From: Bryobacterales bacterium
GTDB taxonomy: Bacteria > Acidobacteriota > Terriglobia > Bryobacterales > Bryobacteraceae
DNA: 10,871 bases
Reading direction: 5' to 3'
Assembly: GCA_003132865.1 (NCBI GenBank)
Contig: PKYZ01000242.1
Span: 11,071 to 21,941, forward strand
Both the position numbers and the translations under genes were made by a program. The notes under the pieces were generated by a model, which was given only the letters and a program-made list of their open reading frames with translations, did not search any database and had not been told where the DNA came from. Position 1 is the stretch's first letter. Every line of letters begins with the position of its first letter. Positions 1 through 5,936 of the stretch are shown one piece after another.

Positions 1-173
1 GCCTCCCAGGCCGCCTGGCCGCGCTTTCAATAACTCACGGTGAATTTTCGACCGTGCGCGTGCCCTCCAGGACCCGCTCTTCGGCGAGCGAGGCTCGCCT
101 CACACTGACTAGAATTCGAGGCAACCCGGCACAATACAATCAAGGTGAGCGATAATAAGATGCGAGGTGCGCG
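1..173. other. Upstream leader with two hairpins; possible tail of an off-window gene
   Basis: Frame 1 on the plus strand is open from the window edge to a TAA at 31-33, so these bases could be the last ten codons of an upstream gene. This is too short to identify. Two inverted repeats follow: CACGGT/ACCGTG (36-41 with 51-56, 9-base loop) and a perfect 7-bp stem GGCGAGC/GCTCGCC (83-89 with 93-99, 3-base loop). Neither is followed by a T-run, so neither is a textbook intrinsic terminator, although their position between a possible gene end and the next promoter would suit one. I see no other gene here. Confidence 0.35.
128..169 (+). promoter_or_regulatory. Putative promoter and ribosome binding site of the Uma2 gene
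   Basis: GATAAT at 151-156 matches the -10 consensus at five of six positions. It lies 17 bases after GGCACA (128-133), which matches -35 at only three positions. TACAAT at 135-140 is an alternative -10 with no recognisable -35. GAGGTG at 164-169 is a good Shine-Dalgarno match just ahead of the ATG at 174 and fixes that start. The promoter assignment is weak; the ribosome binding site is convincing. Confidence 0.35.
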
Positions 174-716
174 ATGGCTGCTGCGACCGAACCTTTATTG
201 ATGACCGTCGAGCAGTACCGCCAGTTGCCGGATCGGGAAGACGTCATCCAGGAACTTCATTGGGGGATGGTGGTCACGTTGTCGCGACCCAAGATGAGGC
301 ACGCCAAGCTGCAGTCTCGTTTAGTGAGGCTGCTACGGCCAAAAGCGGAGCACCTGGGTGTCGTCGAATCCGAGGTCGCCTTCAGGGCGCTTCCCGAGTA
401 CGATCTGCGCGGAGCGGACGTAGCGTATGTTTCACAGCAGAGGTGGGACGCCACCGACGATGACGACAACTTGCGCGGCTCACCGGAATTGGTGATCGAG
501 GTATTATCGCCTTCGAACACAAGGGCCGAAATCCGCGAAAAAGCTGTCCTCTGCCTTTCGAGCGGAGCACAGGAGTTCTGGGTAGTGGACCCGAAACGAG
601 AGACCGTCAGCATCACAAGTCAAGGTGGCGTCCCAACGGTTTATCGTATGGGCGACCGCATTCCGCTTTCGATGTTCGACAGCCATCTGGATGTCGCCGG
701 GATTTTCGGTATTTGA
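174..716 (+). CDS. Uma2 family (DUF820) endonuclease-like protein
   Basis: Predicted 180-aa protein of the Uma2 / DUF820 family, which has a PD-(D/E)XK restriction-endonuclease fold. The family is abundant in cyanobacteria, acidobacteria and chloroflexi, and its cellular role is unsettled. Visible hallmarks are the N-terminal TVEQYRQLP segment (11-19), the fold's acidic strand ending ADVAYVS with D82, the strand PELVIEVLSPS with E109 (104-114), a lysine at 123, and the C-terminal GAQEFWVVDP motif (131-140). The usual R-x-PDV around the first acidic residue reads RGADV here, a mild deviation. The length is normal. GAGGTG upstream supports the ATG at 174. The gene stands alone and is convergent with the operon to its right. 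The family is secure; nuclease activity is inferred from the fold only. Confidence 0.88.
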   Translation: MAAATEPLLMTVEQYRQLPDREDVIQELHWGMVVTLSRPKMRHAKLQSRLVRLLRPKAEHLGVVESEVAFRALPEYDLRGADVAYVSQQRWDATDDDDNLRGSPELVIEVLSPSNTRAEIREKAVLCLSSGAQEFWVVDPKRETVSITSQGGVPTVYRMGDRIPLSMFDSHLDVAGIFGI

Positions 717-771
717 GAGAACGCTGCTCTGAAGAGGCTGGTGCCGGCGGTTCGACTCCGCACTTACAGCC
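717..771. other. Junction segment with a tRNA T-arm-like hairpin
   Basis: Short stretch between the Uma2 stop and the point where DUF6680-like homology ends. It contains GCGG-TTCGACT-CCGC (747-761), a 4-bp stem closing a seven-base loop identical to a tRNA T-loop, followed by bases that end in GCCACC (769-774). That resembles the last 30 or so bases of a tRNA gene. No anticodon arm or 5' half is visible, so it is not a functional tRNA. It may be a remnant or a coincidence. Confidence 0.3.
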
Positions 772-1229
772 ACCCAGAGTGCGGCCCATTTGCTTAACGG
801 CTCTGCTAACAGATCCTTTCGCCGCTCATCCCAGCCTGGTTGATCCATGTTTTGATTTAAGCGGTTCAGTAGTATCGTCCATGCGTTCGTTACTTTCTGA
901 TCCCCTTTAGAGGTCCCTCCAAACTAAACGTCGATGACGTTCAGCGCGCGGACATCCTCGACAGCGATGCTCGTCATTCGATTTGCCATGACGGTTCTGA
1001 ATATGGTCATTTTCCTATCCCTCGCTTCGCGTCGCAACTCCAATCGCCACCGAACCCACGATGCGGCAAATGGCGTCACCAAGACGGCGACGATCATCAC
1101 GACATCGCCAATTCTGATGTTCCAGAATCGGTATAGCGGTTCGATGGTTGGAGCAGGGGGTTGTGGACTCTGCGCGAGTACAGTTGTTCCGGCTATGGCC
1201 ATTATCAGGATTCTCGTGTTGATTCTCAT
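772..1229 (-). pseudogene. Broken DUF6680-like membrane protein
   Basis: Reading from the ATG at 1229, the frame gives a signal peptide (residues 1-19, ending VLAQ), a membrane helix at about 40-60 (DVVMIVAVLVTPFAASWVRW) and then a cytoplasmic segment containing RKMTIFRTVMANRMTS and VRALNVIDV. These resemble the DUF6680 family as I remember it. The frame stops at TAG (926-924). Beyond the stop, the same frame continues with family-like sequence, including KVTNAWTILLNRLNQ and WDERRKDLLAE, to about 790. There a frame change is needed to read MGRTLGG, and similarity ends near 772. The C-terminus is therefore both interrupted and truncated. The start overlaps the stop of the preceding gene as ATGA. 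A 101-aa product (1229-924) could still be made. DUF6680 function is unknown to me. Confidence 0.62.
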
Positions 1230-1423
1230 GACCTAAACCCCCGACCGATCCACGGAAAAATCATAAAGAAAAGCACATACGTGGCGGCCGGCACGGCAAA
1301 AGCAACAATCACCATCAAGTTGCTCTCTGAACCGGGCTGAGTCGAAGCCGCCCACAGGAAAAACGCGATCCAGCAGGCTGCCGCCACGGCGTAAAGACGC
1401 TTGAATCCCCTTGCGTAATTCAT
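1226..1423 (-). CDS. Small two-helix membrane protein, unknown function
   Basis: 65-aa protein with a short basic N-terminus (MNYARGFKRLY) and two hydrophobic segments, about residues 11-26 (AVAAACWIAFFLWAAS) and 36-58 (LMVIVAFAVPAATYVLFFMIFPW), ending in a basic tail. This predicts a hairpin-type inner-membrane protein. I do not recognise a named family. It is clearly part of an operon: its ATG overlaps the stop of the 69-aa gene upstream (ATGA at 1423-1420), and its own stop overlaps the start of the DUF6680-like gene (ATGA at 1229-1226). GGAGGAAG lies upstream at a rather long distance, so translation probably relies on coupling. Confidence 0.72.
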   Translation of the reverse strand: MNYARGFKRLYAVAAACWIAFFLWAASTQPGSESNLMVIVAFAVPAATYVLFFMIFPWIGRGFRS

Positions 1424-1629
1424 AACGGGCGGAACTTCCTCCGTGCCTCAGCCTTGAGCTGATCGAGTTCTTTGTGGAGTTCGTCAATCGCGTACTCCAA
1501 ATCTCCGAACACGGAGCATTGCTGGGTTACCAGCGGAGTGCCGTCCTCGTTTTGTGCGTATTGTCCGAGGCAGACCTGCGCTATTGGCAAACCGATTTCC
1601 GGCTTAAAGAAAATGAGTTGGAATGTCAT
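1420..1629 (-). CDS. 69-aa hypothetical protein in the lipoprotein operon
   Basis: The frame is open from 1704, but the ATG at 1629 is the better start. It lies two bases after the stop of the lipoprotein gene (TAG at 1634-1632) with GAGG nine bases upstream, whereas the longer version would overlap the lipoprotein by about 70 bases. The 69-aa product has no signal peptide or membrane segment. It has two cysteines (residues 20 and 38) and a charged, heptad-like C-terminal helix (DLEYAIDELHKELDQLKAEAR, about 43-63) that could form a coiled coil. I do not recognise the family. Its stop overlaps the next gene's start (ATGA), so it is translationally coupled. It may act with the lipoprotein and the membrane protein, but nothing in the sequence proves this. 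Confidence 0.65.
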   Translation of the reverse strand: MTFQLIFFKPEIGLPIAQVCLGQYAQNEDGTPLVTQQCSVFGDLEYAIDELHKELDQLKAEARRKFRPL

Positions 1630-1631
1630 CT

Positions 1632-2009
1632 CTAAAATCCTCGCCACGACCACCTGTAGACGATCCCATTCTTGTCTAGCCAGAACATCCGATAGATTTT
1701 CCAAGAGTACGTTTGGCCGGGGGTGTACGTCGTGGTGCTAGTAGCCGTGCCGTAGAGCGTGCTCCCGTTCGCAGCGGCAGTACCGCTTGTCTGTGTGGTA
1801 GCGGTTCCCGGCGCGGTGTACGACCGCACCCTCGTATAGACGAGAATCTTGCCGCCTGAGCCGTCATCCAAAACCTGGTCCGGCGGTCCCCAAGCGGCGA
1901 TCACGTTTCCATAGCTGTTTCCCACCCAGCTCGACATCACCCGGTTCATGCGGGCGACGCAACCAACCAGTCCGACAAGCAGCAGGACAACGAGGAGAGT
2001 TCGTTTCAT
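1632..2009 (-). CDS. Putative lipoprotein, first gene of a four-gene operon
   Basis: 125-aa protein with a classic lipoprotein signal: KR charge, hydrophobic core, and lipobox LVGC with the acylated cysteine at residue 17. The mature part contains SWVGNSYGNVIAAWGPPDQVLDDGSGGKILVY (27-58), a low-complexity Thr/Ser/Gly-rich middle (65-95), and a C-terminal WKIYRMFWLDKNGIVYRWSWRGF strand pair. The pattern of a G/W-P-P turn followed by DDGxGGxILVYT recalls small outer-membrane lipoproteins of the SmpA/OmlA (BamE-like) fold, but that is only a resemblance. A strong Shine-Dalgarno, AAGGAG (2021-2016), lies six bases before the ATG. It opens an operon whose next start is two bases after its stop. 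Confidence 0.78.
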   Translation of the reverse strand: MKRTLLVVLLLVGLVGCVARMNRVMSSWVGNSYGNVIAAWGPPDQVLDDGSGGKILVYTRVRSYTAPGTATTQTSGTAAANGSTLYGTATSTTTYTPGQTYSWKIYRMFWLDKNGIVYRWSWRGF

Positions 2010-2249
2010 GTGGCGCTCCTTCCGACAATGCTACACCATCGGCGCACCGGCCGGCTCATGCACGCCGAGAACCCTGAGCGGCACGTCCCGCTGCGGCGCG
2101 ACTTCGAAGCCGATTGCGCACTGACTGTTCCCAAGGCGATTCGCCGGCTAGTTTGGACGGTGTTATGATATGGCACAATCGCGAACCGGTGGCGATGCTA
2201 CCCATGGTAGGGAGAGGCTCGATAAGTCTCTGTCGAGGAGAGAGTCGAA
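2010..2249. promoter_or_regulatory. Divergent intergenic region with a likely extended -10 promoter (+)
   Basis: This 240-base spacer separates the minus-strand lipoprotein operon from the plus-strand membrane gene. On the plus strand, TG-T-TATGAT (2161-2169) is an extended -10 with five of six consensus bases, placing transcription start near 2176 and giving a leader of about 75 bases. In the leader, CTCGA (2218-2222) can pair with TCGAG (2233-2237), which touches the GAGGAGAGAG ribosome binding site (2235-2244) and might modulate access to it. For the minus strand I see only a poor -10 (TAGCAT). A 36-codon plus-strand frame (from an ATG at 2064) is not convincing as a gene. Confidence 0.35.
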
Positions 2250-2846
2250 ATGATTCTGTTTTTCACTGTTCTCTGCGTTTCCGGAGGCTTTATCCTGCGG
2301 TGGCGGCGCGCATCTTTGGCCGGATATTTCGACTCCCGGGCGGCCGCTCCCGGGATCGTTCGATACGCCCTCGGCAACCTTTTTGTATTGGCTCTGGGAC
2401 TAATCGCATACTGGGGATCTGGCCTTCTGATCTTCATGCTTTCGGACTGGCAATGGGCAGTTCTGGCCCTACTTCTCGGCCTTGTGCTCAGGGGGCCGCT
2501 GTTGCGCTGGGCATGCGGACCTCCCCGCGGCAGCCAAGCTGGGCGGACGCAGGTCCCCCAGTTCGAACTTCATTACAAGGTCAGGTACATGAAACACATC
2601 CGGTGGAACGGCAGGATACCGATCCCAGATAGTTCTTGCGATTTTGTCGCGCCAGGCGGCACAGTTACCCAAGATTGGGTATCGCTGGCATTCCCGGAGC
2701 CATTTGGGGAGTATGGGCGGGAAGAGCGCTTCTACGCCACCCTCAAGAGCGAGGATTTTGAACGCGCATGTAAGAACTCGCCTGCTGTTCTTGGCTACTG
2801 GCGCGTTGAGCCGGACGCTTGGCGGAAAGCGGCTGCCGAGGACTGA
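2250..2846 (+). CDS. Hypothetical membrane protein with C-terminal soluble domain
   Basis: 198-aa protein. Hydrophobic segments lie at about residues 2-16, 38-63 (VRYALGNLFVLALGLIAYW onward) and 68-84 (WAVLALLLGLVLRGPLL). They are followed by a soluble C-terminal half of about 110 residues with aromatic-rich, strand-like sequence (FELHYKVRYMKHIRWNG; DWVSLAFPEPFGEYGREERFYATL) that ends at WRVEPDAWRKAAAED. The start is supported by the GAGGAGAGAG ribosome binding site. I do not recognise a family. Neighbours give no functional clue: the gene stands alone between a divergent operon and another orphan. Codon use and the absence of stops in this frame make it more credible than the overlapping frames. 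Confidence 0.7.
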   Translation: MILFFTVLCVSGGFILRWRRASLAGYFDSRAAAPGIVRYALGNLFVLALGLIAYWGSGLLIFMLSDWQWAVLALLLGLVLRGPLLRWACGPPRGSQAGRTQVPQFELHYKVRYMKHIRWNGRIPIPDSSCDFVAPGGTVTQDWVSLAFPEPFGEYGREERFYATLKSEDFERACKNSPAVLGYWRVEPDAWRKAAAED

Positions 2847-2944
2847 GTGGCGCCCTGCCGATCCCGATTGGAACATCAGAGTTCATGGCGGGTCCTGCTG
2901 GAAGCCGGGGGAGAAAGGGTGTCGCGAGCGTAACCTCGGCCCGA

Positions 2945-2950
2945 TATAAT
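2945..2950 (+). promoter_or_regulatory. Consensus -10 (TATAAT) just before a GTG start
   Basis: A perfect TATAAT lies eight bases before the GTG at 2958. Transcription would normally start about seven bases after the hexamer, at 2957 or 2958, so the mRNA would begin at or next to the GTG. The -35 candidate with a 17-base spacer, TCGCGA (2922-2927), matches consensus at only three positions. Confidence 0.45.
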
Positions 2951-2957
2951 ATGTGCA

Positions 2958-3443
2958 GTGCACGAGTGGGCCAAGATATTGTTGGGCGCCGGGGTTGGCC
3001 TCGCCGTCGGCCTTCTTCTCGAGCCGCTAAAGGTTTCGATTAGGCGCCGCCAGTTGCGCTTAGCGCTATACAACGATCTCAGCTTGATCCGCATCAGCCT
3101 GAGAGCTTCAGCGGAACACTACGAACACGGACACCGACTAGAAGCGTCTCGCCTGGATCTTTTCGACCATTTTTACAACGCCGAACGTACAATCTTTTAC
3201 CAGCTCGACGAGGCATATTTCTTCCTCCACGTCTACAACCTCATTCGGGAATTCGCCAAGGAGCGAGCCGCAGACAAAGCGAAAGAGACGCTGGGCCTGA
3301 TCCTGCATAGCATCCAGTCGGAGGCCGACGTGGGAACGCTCGATGGCAAGCTGCTGGATAGCTGCGGAAAGCATGCCGTCAAGACGCGTTTCAGAAAGGT
3401 AGAAAAGTCAAATAGGAAGTCATGGGTCAGGATGAAAAAGTGA
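2958..3443 (+). CDS. Membrane-anchored helical hypothetical protein, GTG start, possibly leaderless
   Basis: 161-aa protein. Residues 5-22 form a single N-terminal membrane helix (AKILLGAGVGLAVGLLLE), followed by a basic stop-transfer stretch (KVSIRRRQLR, 25-34) and a long, mostly helical cytoplasmic domain (RLALYNDLSLIRISLRASAEHYEHG; NAERTIFYQLDEAYFFLHVYNLIREFAKERAADKAKE) with a basic C-terminus. An in-frame TAA at 2931 and the lack of any earlier start codon make the GTG at 2958 the first possible start. There is no Shine-Dalgarno in the preceding 20 bases. I do not recognise a family. The LALYNDL motif after an anchor helix is a layout I have seen in uncharacterised acidobacterial proteins, but I cannot name it. 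Confidence 0.68.
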   Translation: MHEWAKILLGAGVGLAVGLLLEPLKVSIRRRQLRLALYNDLSLIRISLRASAEHYEHGHRLEASRLDLFDHFYNAERTIFYQLDEAYFFLHVYNLIREFAKERAADKAKETLGLILHSIQSEADVGTLDGKLLDSCGKHAVKTRFRKVEKSNRKSWVRMKK

Positions 3444-3479
3444 CCGCGCCTTGACGGGCTTGCCTCCACGGCTAGGCAT

Positions 3480-3515
3480 GTTAAGGTCGTTGTCGGCCTG
3501 ATAGCGGATGCTCAC
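3480..3515 (-). pseudogene. Stub of a DUF5615 PIN-like toxin gene
   Basis: A GTG at 3515 overlaps the TGA of the DUF433 gene (GTGA), and the following codons read (M)SIRYQADNDLN. That matches how DUF5615 PIN-like toxins usually begin, with the conserved acidic residues of the first strand, directly after a DUF433 antitoxin. After about 12 codons the similarity vanishes; the frame runs on through unrelated sequence. The toxin has therefore lost about 90% of its gene at a junction near 3480. Too short for certainty by itself, but position, overlap and sequence agree. Confidence 0.55.
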
Positions 3516-3823
3516 TGACTGGGCATCTGTTCGCGAGCGCATTTCAGGCGACTATACGCCTCCGGCTTCCTTTGGCTTAGCGGCGGCACGAGGCGATGCA
3601 CTTCCTCTTCACCCTGGCGGATGTTGGCATCGATCTCAGCTGGGCGCCCCAAGTAGAATGCGATCGCGCCGTAGACCTGTTCCAGGGTGAGCGACGGAAA
3701 ATTCTGCTGAATCGTCTCCGCGCTCTCGCCGCCTCGGAAGGCGTAGACGATCGAATCCAAAGACACCCGCGTACCCGCCACATAATAGCCGCCATCTCGC
3801 TGTTCAACGTAGTCGCGGGTCAT
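3512..3823 (-). CDS. DUF433 domain antitoxin, orphaned
   Basis: 103-aa protein with a complete DUF433 domain at residues 1-68: RDYVEQRDGGYYVAGTRVSLDSIVYAFRGGESAETIQQNFPSLTLEQVYGAIAFYL, which includes a helix-turn-helix-like region. DUF433 proteins are antitoxin-type, usually encoded just upstream of a DUF5615 PIN-like RNase. Here that partner is only a stub. The ATG (3823-3821) is one base from the inner end of the IS1380-family left terminal repeat, and an in-frame TGA lies six codons upstream inside the IS, so no other ATG is available. AGG directly abuts the ATG, so there is no properly spaced ribosome binding site and the native promoter is gone. The coding sequence looks intact but may be silent or driven from the IS. 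Confidence 0.85.
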   Translation of the reverse strand: MTRDYVEQRDGGYYVAGTRVSLDSIVYAFRGGESAETIQQNFPSLTLEQVYGAIAFYLGRPAEIDANIRQGEEEVHRLVPPLSQRKPEAYSRLKCAREQMPSQ

Positions 3824-3824
3824 C

Positions 3825-3845
3825 CTAGCCCGGATTTCTCATCGG
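3825..3845 (+). repeat. Left terminal inverted repeat of the IS1380-family element
   Basis: 21 bases, starting CTAGCCCGG and ending CTCATCGG, whose exact reverse complement is found at 6150-6170. Beyond 3845 the two ends diverge. One base (C3824) separates it from the DUF433 start codon. Confidence 0.9.
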
Positions 3846-3966
3846 ACCGGCTTCCTGAGGGAGGGCGGTGAGGTGCAAGTGACGGAGAGCAGGCGGGATA
3901 GGCGACTGTCGGTAGCCGGAGGGCGGAAAACAGCCTGTTAATGCGACCAAGCGGCGCATCCCGACG

Positions 3967-4335
3967 TCAGTCGGTATTCTCTGCTTGCTTCGCCAGGCGA
4001 GCTAAAGCGGTTCGCGAGAGGCGCTCCATCCTGGCCAGCATGGCCTTGAGTTTGCGGTGCTGTTTGGTGGCGGCCTGATAGAGCGGGGCGGCTTGCGAGC
4101 TGAGCTTCACGTTGACCGTCTTGCCCTGGACTTTGTAGGTCCATTCGAAGTAAGGGCCGTGACGCCGGGAAGGATCGCGGTGGCAGGCGCATTGCGGTTG
4201 GCCGCACTTCATCATGCGCTTCAAGACGGTCCCCTTCAGGAAATAGTCCAGTTGTTGGAGTTCTTGCCGGACTTGATGGAAGCGTAGCTCGATGGCGCCG
4301 GGGAGGGCCGGGCGGGATGCTTTGCGCGAGGGCAT
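3967..4335 (-). CDS. DUF6788-like protein carried by the IS
   Basis: 122-aa basic protein without signal or membrane segments. The N-terminal half is helical (ELRFHQVRQELQQLDYFLKGTVLKRMM). The core is a Cys cluster, C44-x4-C49-x-C51-H52, followed by R57-R58-H59-G60-P61-Y62 and a strand ending EWTYKVQGKT. The C-terminus is a long charged helix (YQAATKQHRKLKAMLARMERLSRTALARLAK). The KCGxPxCxCxxDPxxRHGPY pattern matches what I remember as DUF6788. The cysteines and histidines suggest a small metal site, and the basic character suggests nucleic-acid binding; both are inference. It lies inside the inverted repeats, divergent from the transposase, so it probably travels with the element, perhaps as an accessory or regulatory factor. 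A hairpin CCGAC/GTCGG (3961-3974) overlaps its TGA. Confidence 0.78.
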   Translation of the reverse strand: MPSRKASRPALPGAIELRFHQVRQELQQLDYFLKGTVLKRMMKCGQPQCACHRDPSRRHGPYFEWTYKVQGKTVNVKLSSQAAPLYQAATKQHRKLKAMLARMERLSRTALARLAKQAENTD

Positions 4336-4346
4336 GATTTGTACAG

Positions 4347-4375
4347 ATTATACAGTTTCTCTATCCTACTGTCTT
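4347..4375 (-). promoter_or_regulatory. Strong-looking minus-strand promoter for the DUF6788-like gene
   Basis: On the minus strand, AAGACA (4375-4370, four of six -35 bases) is followed after exactly 17 bases by a perfect TATAAT (4352-4347). The ATG at 4335 comes only 11 bases after the hexamer, so the leader would be about five bases with no room for a Shine-Dalgarno. This predicts a nearly leaderless transcript. Confidence 0.6.
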
Positions 4376-4433
4376 AGTACCGGAATACTGCAAAGAGTTA
4401 TAAAACATTTTTGCTAAACGATGTTACCTTCGC

Positions 4434-5936
4434 ATGCCGCCCTGCGTCTGTATCGGCATGGGACTGGTAATCACGCCGATCGAGACTCCGAGACGATTCA
4501 ACCCCCTCTCTCAGCCGCTGGCAACCTCGCAGAAATTGGGCGGACGCGAACTGGTTTGGCGCTTCGATGGGGGCGACATCACCTCCGATGGGGGAGCGTT
4601 GCTGTTGCAGAAACTGGAGGCGCGCACGGGAATCGTACGGCGGTTCGCCGCTTGCTTCACCGACTACCGCAACCCCAGGCAGATCGAACATCCGTTGTTG
4701 GACCTGATCACGCAGCGCGTGTTCGGGCTGGCGCTGGGCTACGAGGATCTCAATGACCACGACGAATTGCGGCGCGATCCGATGCTGGCTGTGGCGCTGA
4801 GCAAGGATGACGTGAAGGGCGAACAACGGCGGCGCGCCCAAGATCGTGGCAAGGCGTTGGCCGGCAAGAGCACGCTCAACCGCCTGGAGTTGACGGCGCC
4901 GGACTACGACGGTAGTCCGCGGCAGAAGGAGTCGGACAAGCCGGAGACCAAGAAAATCGTGGTGGACCCGGACAGCATCGATGCGCTGCTGGTGGATCTA
5001 TTCTTAGAAGCGCATCAACAGGCTCCCGATCAGATCATTCTGGATTTGGACGCCACCGACGATACCTTATACGGCCGTCAGGAAGGGCGATTCTATCACG
5101 GCTATTACCACGATTACTGCTATCTGCCGCTGTACGTATTTTGCGGAGAGCACCTGTTGTGCGCACGCTTGCGGACTTCCAACATCGATGCGTCGGCTGA
5201 TTCGGTGGAGGAGTTGGAGCCGGTGGTGGCCCACATTCGCCAGCGCTGGCCGGCCGTGAAGATTCTGCTGCGGGGCGACGGGGGGTTTTGCCGGGAGAAA
5301 CTGATGGCGTGGTGCGAGCGCGAGGGTATGGACTATATCTTCGGGCTGGCGCAAAATCCGCGTCTAAAGAAACTAATCGAGGCGCAGATGGCGCAAGTGG
5401 AGCAGCAATACGAGGAAACCAAAACGCCCGCCCGCGTGTTCACCGAATTTTTCTATGCGACCGAAAAAACCTGGAGCCGCGAACGGCGGGTGGTCGCCAA
5501 GGCGGAGCACTTGGACAAAGGGTCCAATCCCCGGTTCGTAGTGACTTCGTTGTCCCCAGAGCAAATGGCGGCACAGGAATTGTACGAGAAGGTGTACTGC
5601 GCCCGCGGCGAGTGTCCGGAGAATCGCATCAAGGAACAGCAGTTGGAGCTGTTTGCGGATCGTACCAGCACGGGCAAGATGTGGTCGAATCAACTGCGGC
5701 TGTACTTCTCTTCGATAGCCTATGTCCTGATGCAAACGTTGCGGCGGACGGCCTTGGCGGGCACCGAGTTGGAGAAGGCGCAATGCGGAACCATCCGCCT
5801 GAAGTTGCTCAAAATCGGTGCGCAGGTTCGGGTGACGGTGCGCAAGATCTGGATCTCACTCTCCGGGAGTTACCCTTACGCGGCACTGTTTACGCGTGTG
5901 CTCGCTACGGTTGAAGCCAGCGGCTTCTCAACCTAG
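4434..5936 (+). CDS. IS1380 family transposase
   Basis: 500-aa DDE transposase, full length for the family. Order of hallmarks: FDGGDITSDGGALLL (44-58), the segment LLDLITQRVFGLALGYEDLNDHDELRRDP (88-116), first acidic motif LDLDATDDTLYG with D206 (203-214), then GRFYHGYYHDYCYLPLYVFCGEHLLCARLR (218-247), second motif LLRGDGGFCRE with D282 (278-288), and third motif YCARGECPENRIKE with catalytic E396 (388-401). It ends with MWSNQLRLYFSSIAYVLMQTLRR. No frameshifts or stops are seen, so it is probably active. There is no clear Shine-Dalgarno at 4434; an in-frame ATG at 4458 would remove eight residues and begin MGLVITPIE. TATAAA at 4399-4404 is the best -10 for it, with no good -35, so its promoter is weaker than that of the divergent gene. 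Confidence 0.95.
   Translation: MPPCVCIGMGLVITPIETPRRFNPLSQPLATSQKLGGRELVWRFDGGDITSDGGALLLQKLEARTGIVRRFAACFTDYRNPRQIEHPLLDLITQRVFGLALGYEDLNDHDELRRDPMLAVALSKDDVKGEQRRRAQDRGKALAGKSTLNRLELTAPDYDGSPRQKESDKPETKKIVVDPDSIDALLVDLFLEAHQQAPDQIILDLDATDDTLYGRQEGRFYHGYYHDYCYLPLYVFCGEHLLCARLRTSNIDASADSVEELEPVVAHIRQRWPAVKILLRGDGGFCREKLMAWCEREGMDYIFGLAQNPRLKKLIEAQMAQVEQQYEETKTPARVFTEFFYATEKTWSRERRVVAKAEHLDKGSNPRFVVTSLSPEQMAAQELYEKVYCARGECPENRIKEQQLELFADRTSTGKMWSNQLRLYFSSIAYVLMQTLRRTALAGTELEKAQCGTIRLKLLKIGAQVRVTVRKIWISLSGSYPYAALFTRVLATVEASGFST

Noticed and set aside
83..99. Perfect 7-bp hairpin as an intrinsic terminator
   Set aside because: No T-run follows and there is no securely identified gene upstream, so it is noted only as a hairpin.
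1420..1704. Longer 94-aa version of the 69-aa gene starting at 1704
   Set aside because: It would overlap the lipoprotein coding sequence by about 70 bases. The ATG at 1629, two bases after that gene's stop with GAGG upstream, fits better.
2064..2174. 36-codon plus-strand frame from the ATG at 2064
   Set aside because: No ribosome binding site and no recognisable similarity; probably intergenic chance.
2114..2632. 172-aa plus-strand frame overlapping the 198-aa membrane gene
   Set aside because: No domain, no ribosome binding site, and composition typical of an out-of-frame shadow. The 2250 frame has clear membrane helices and a good Shine-Dalgarno.
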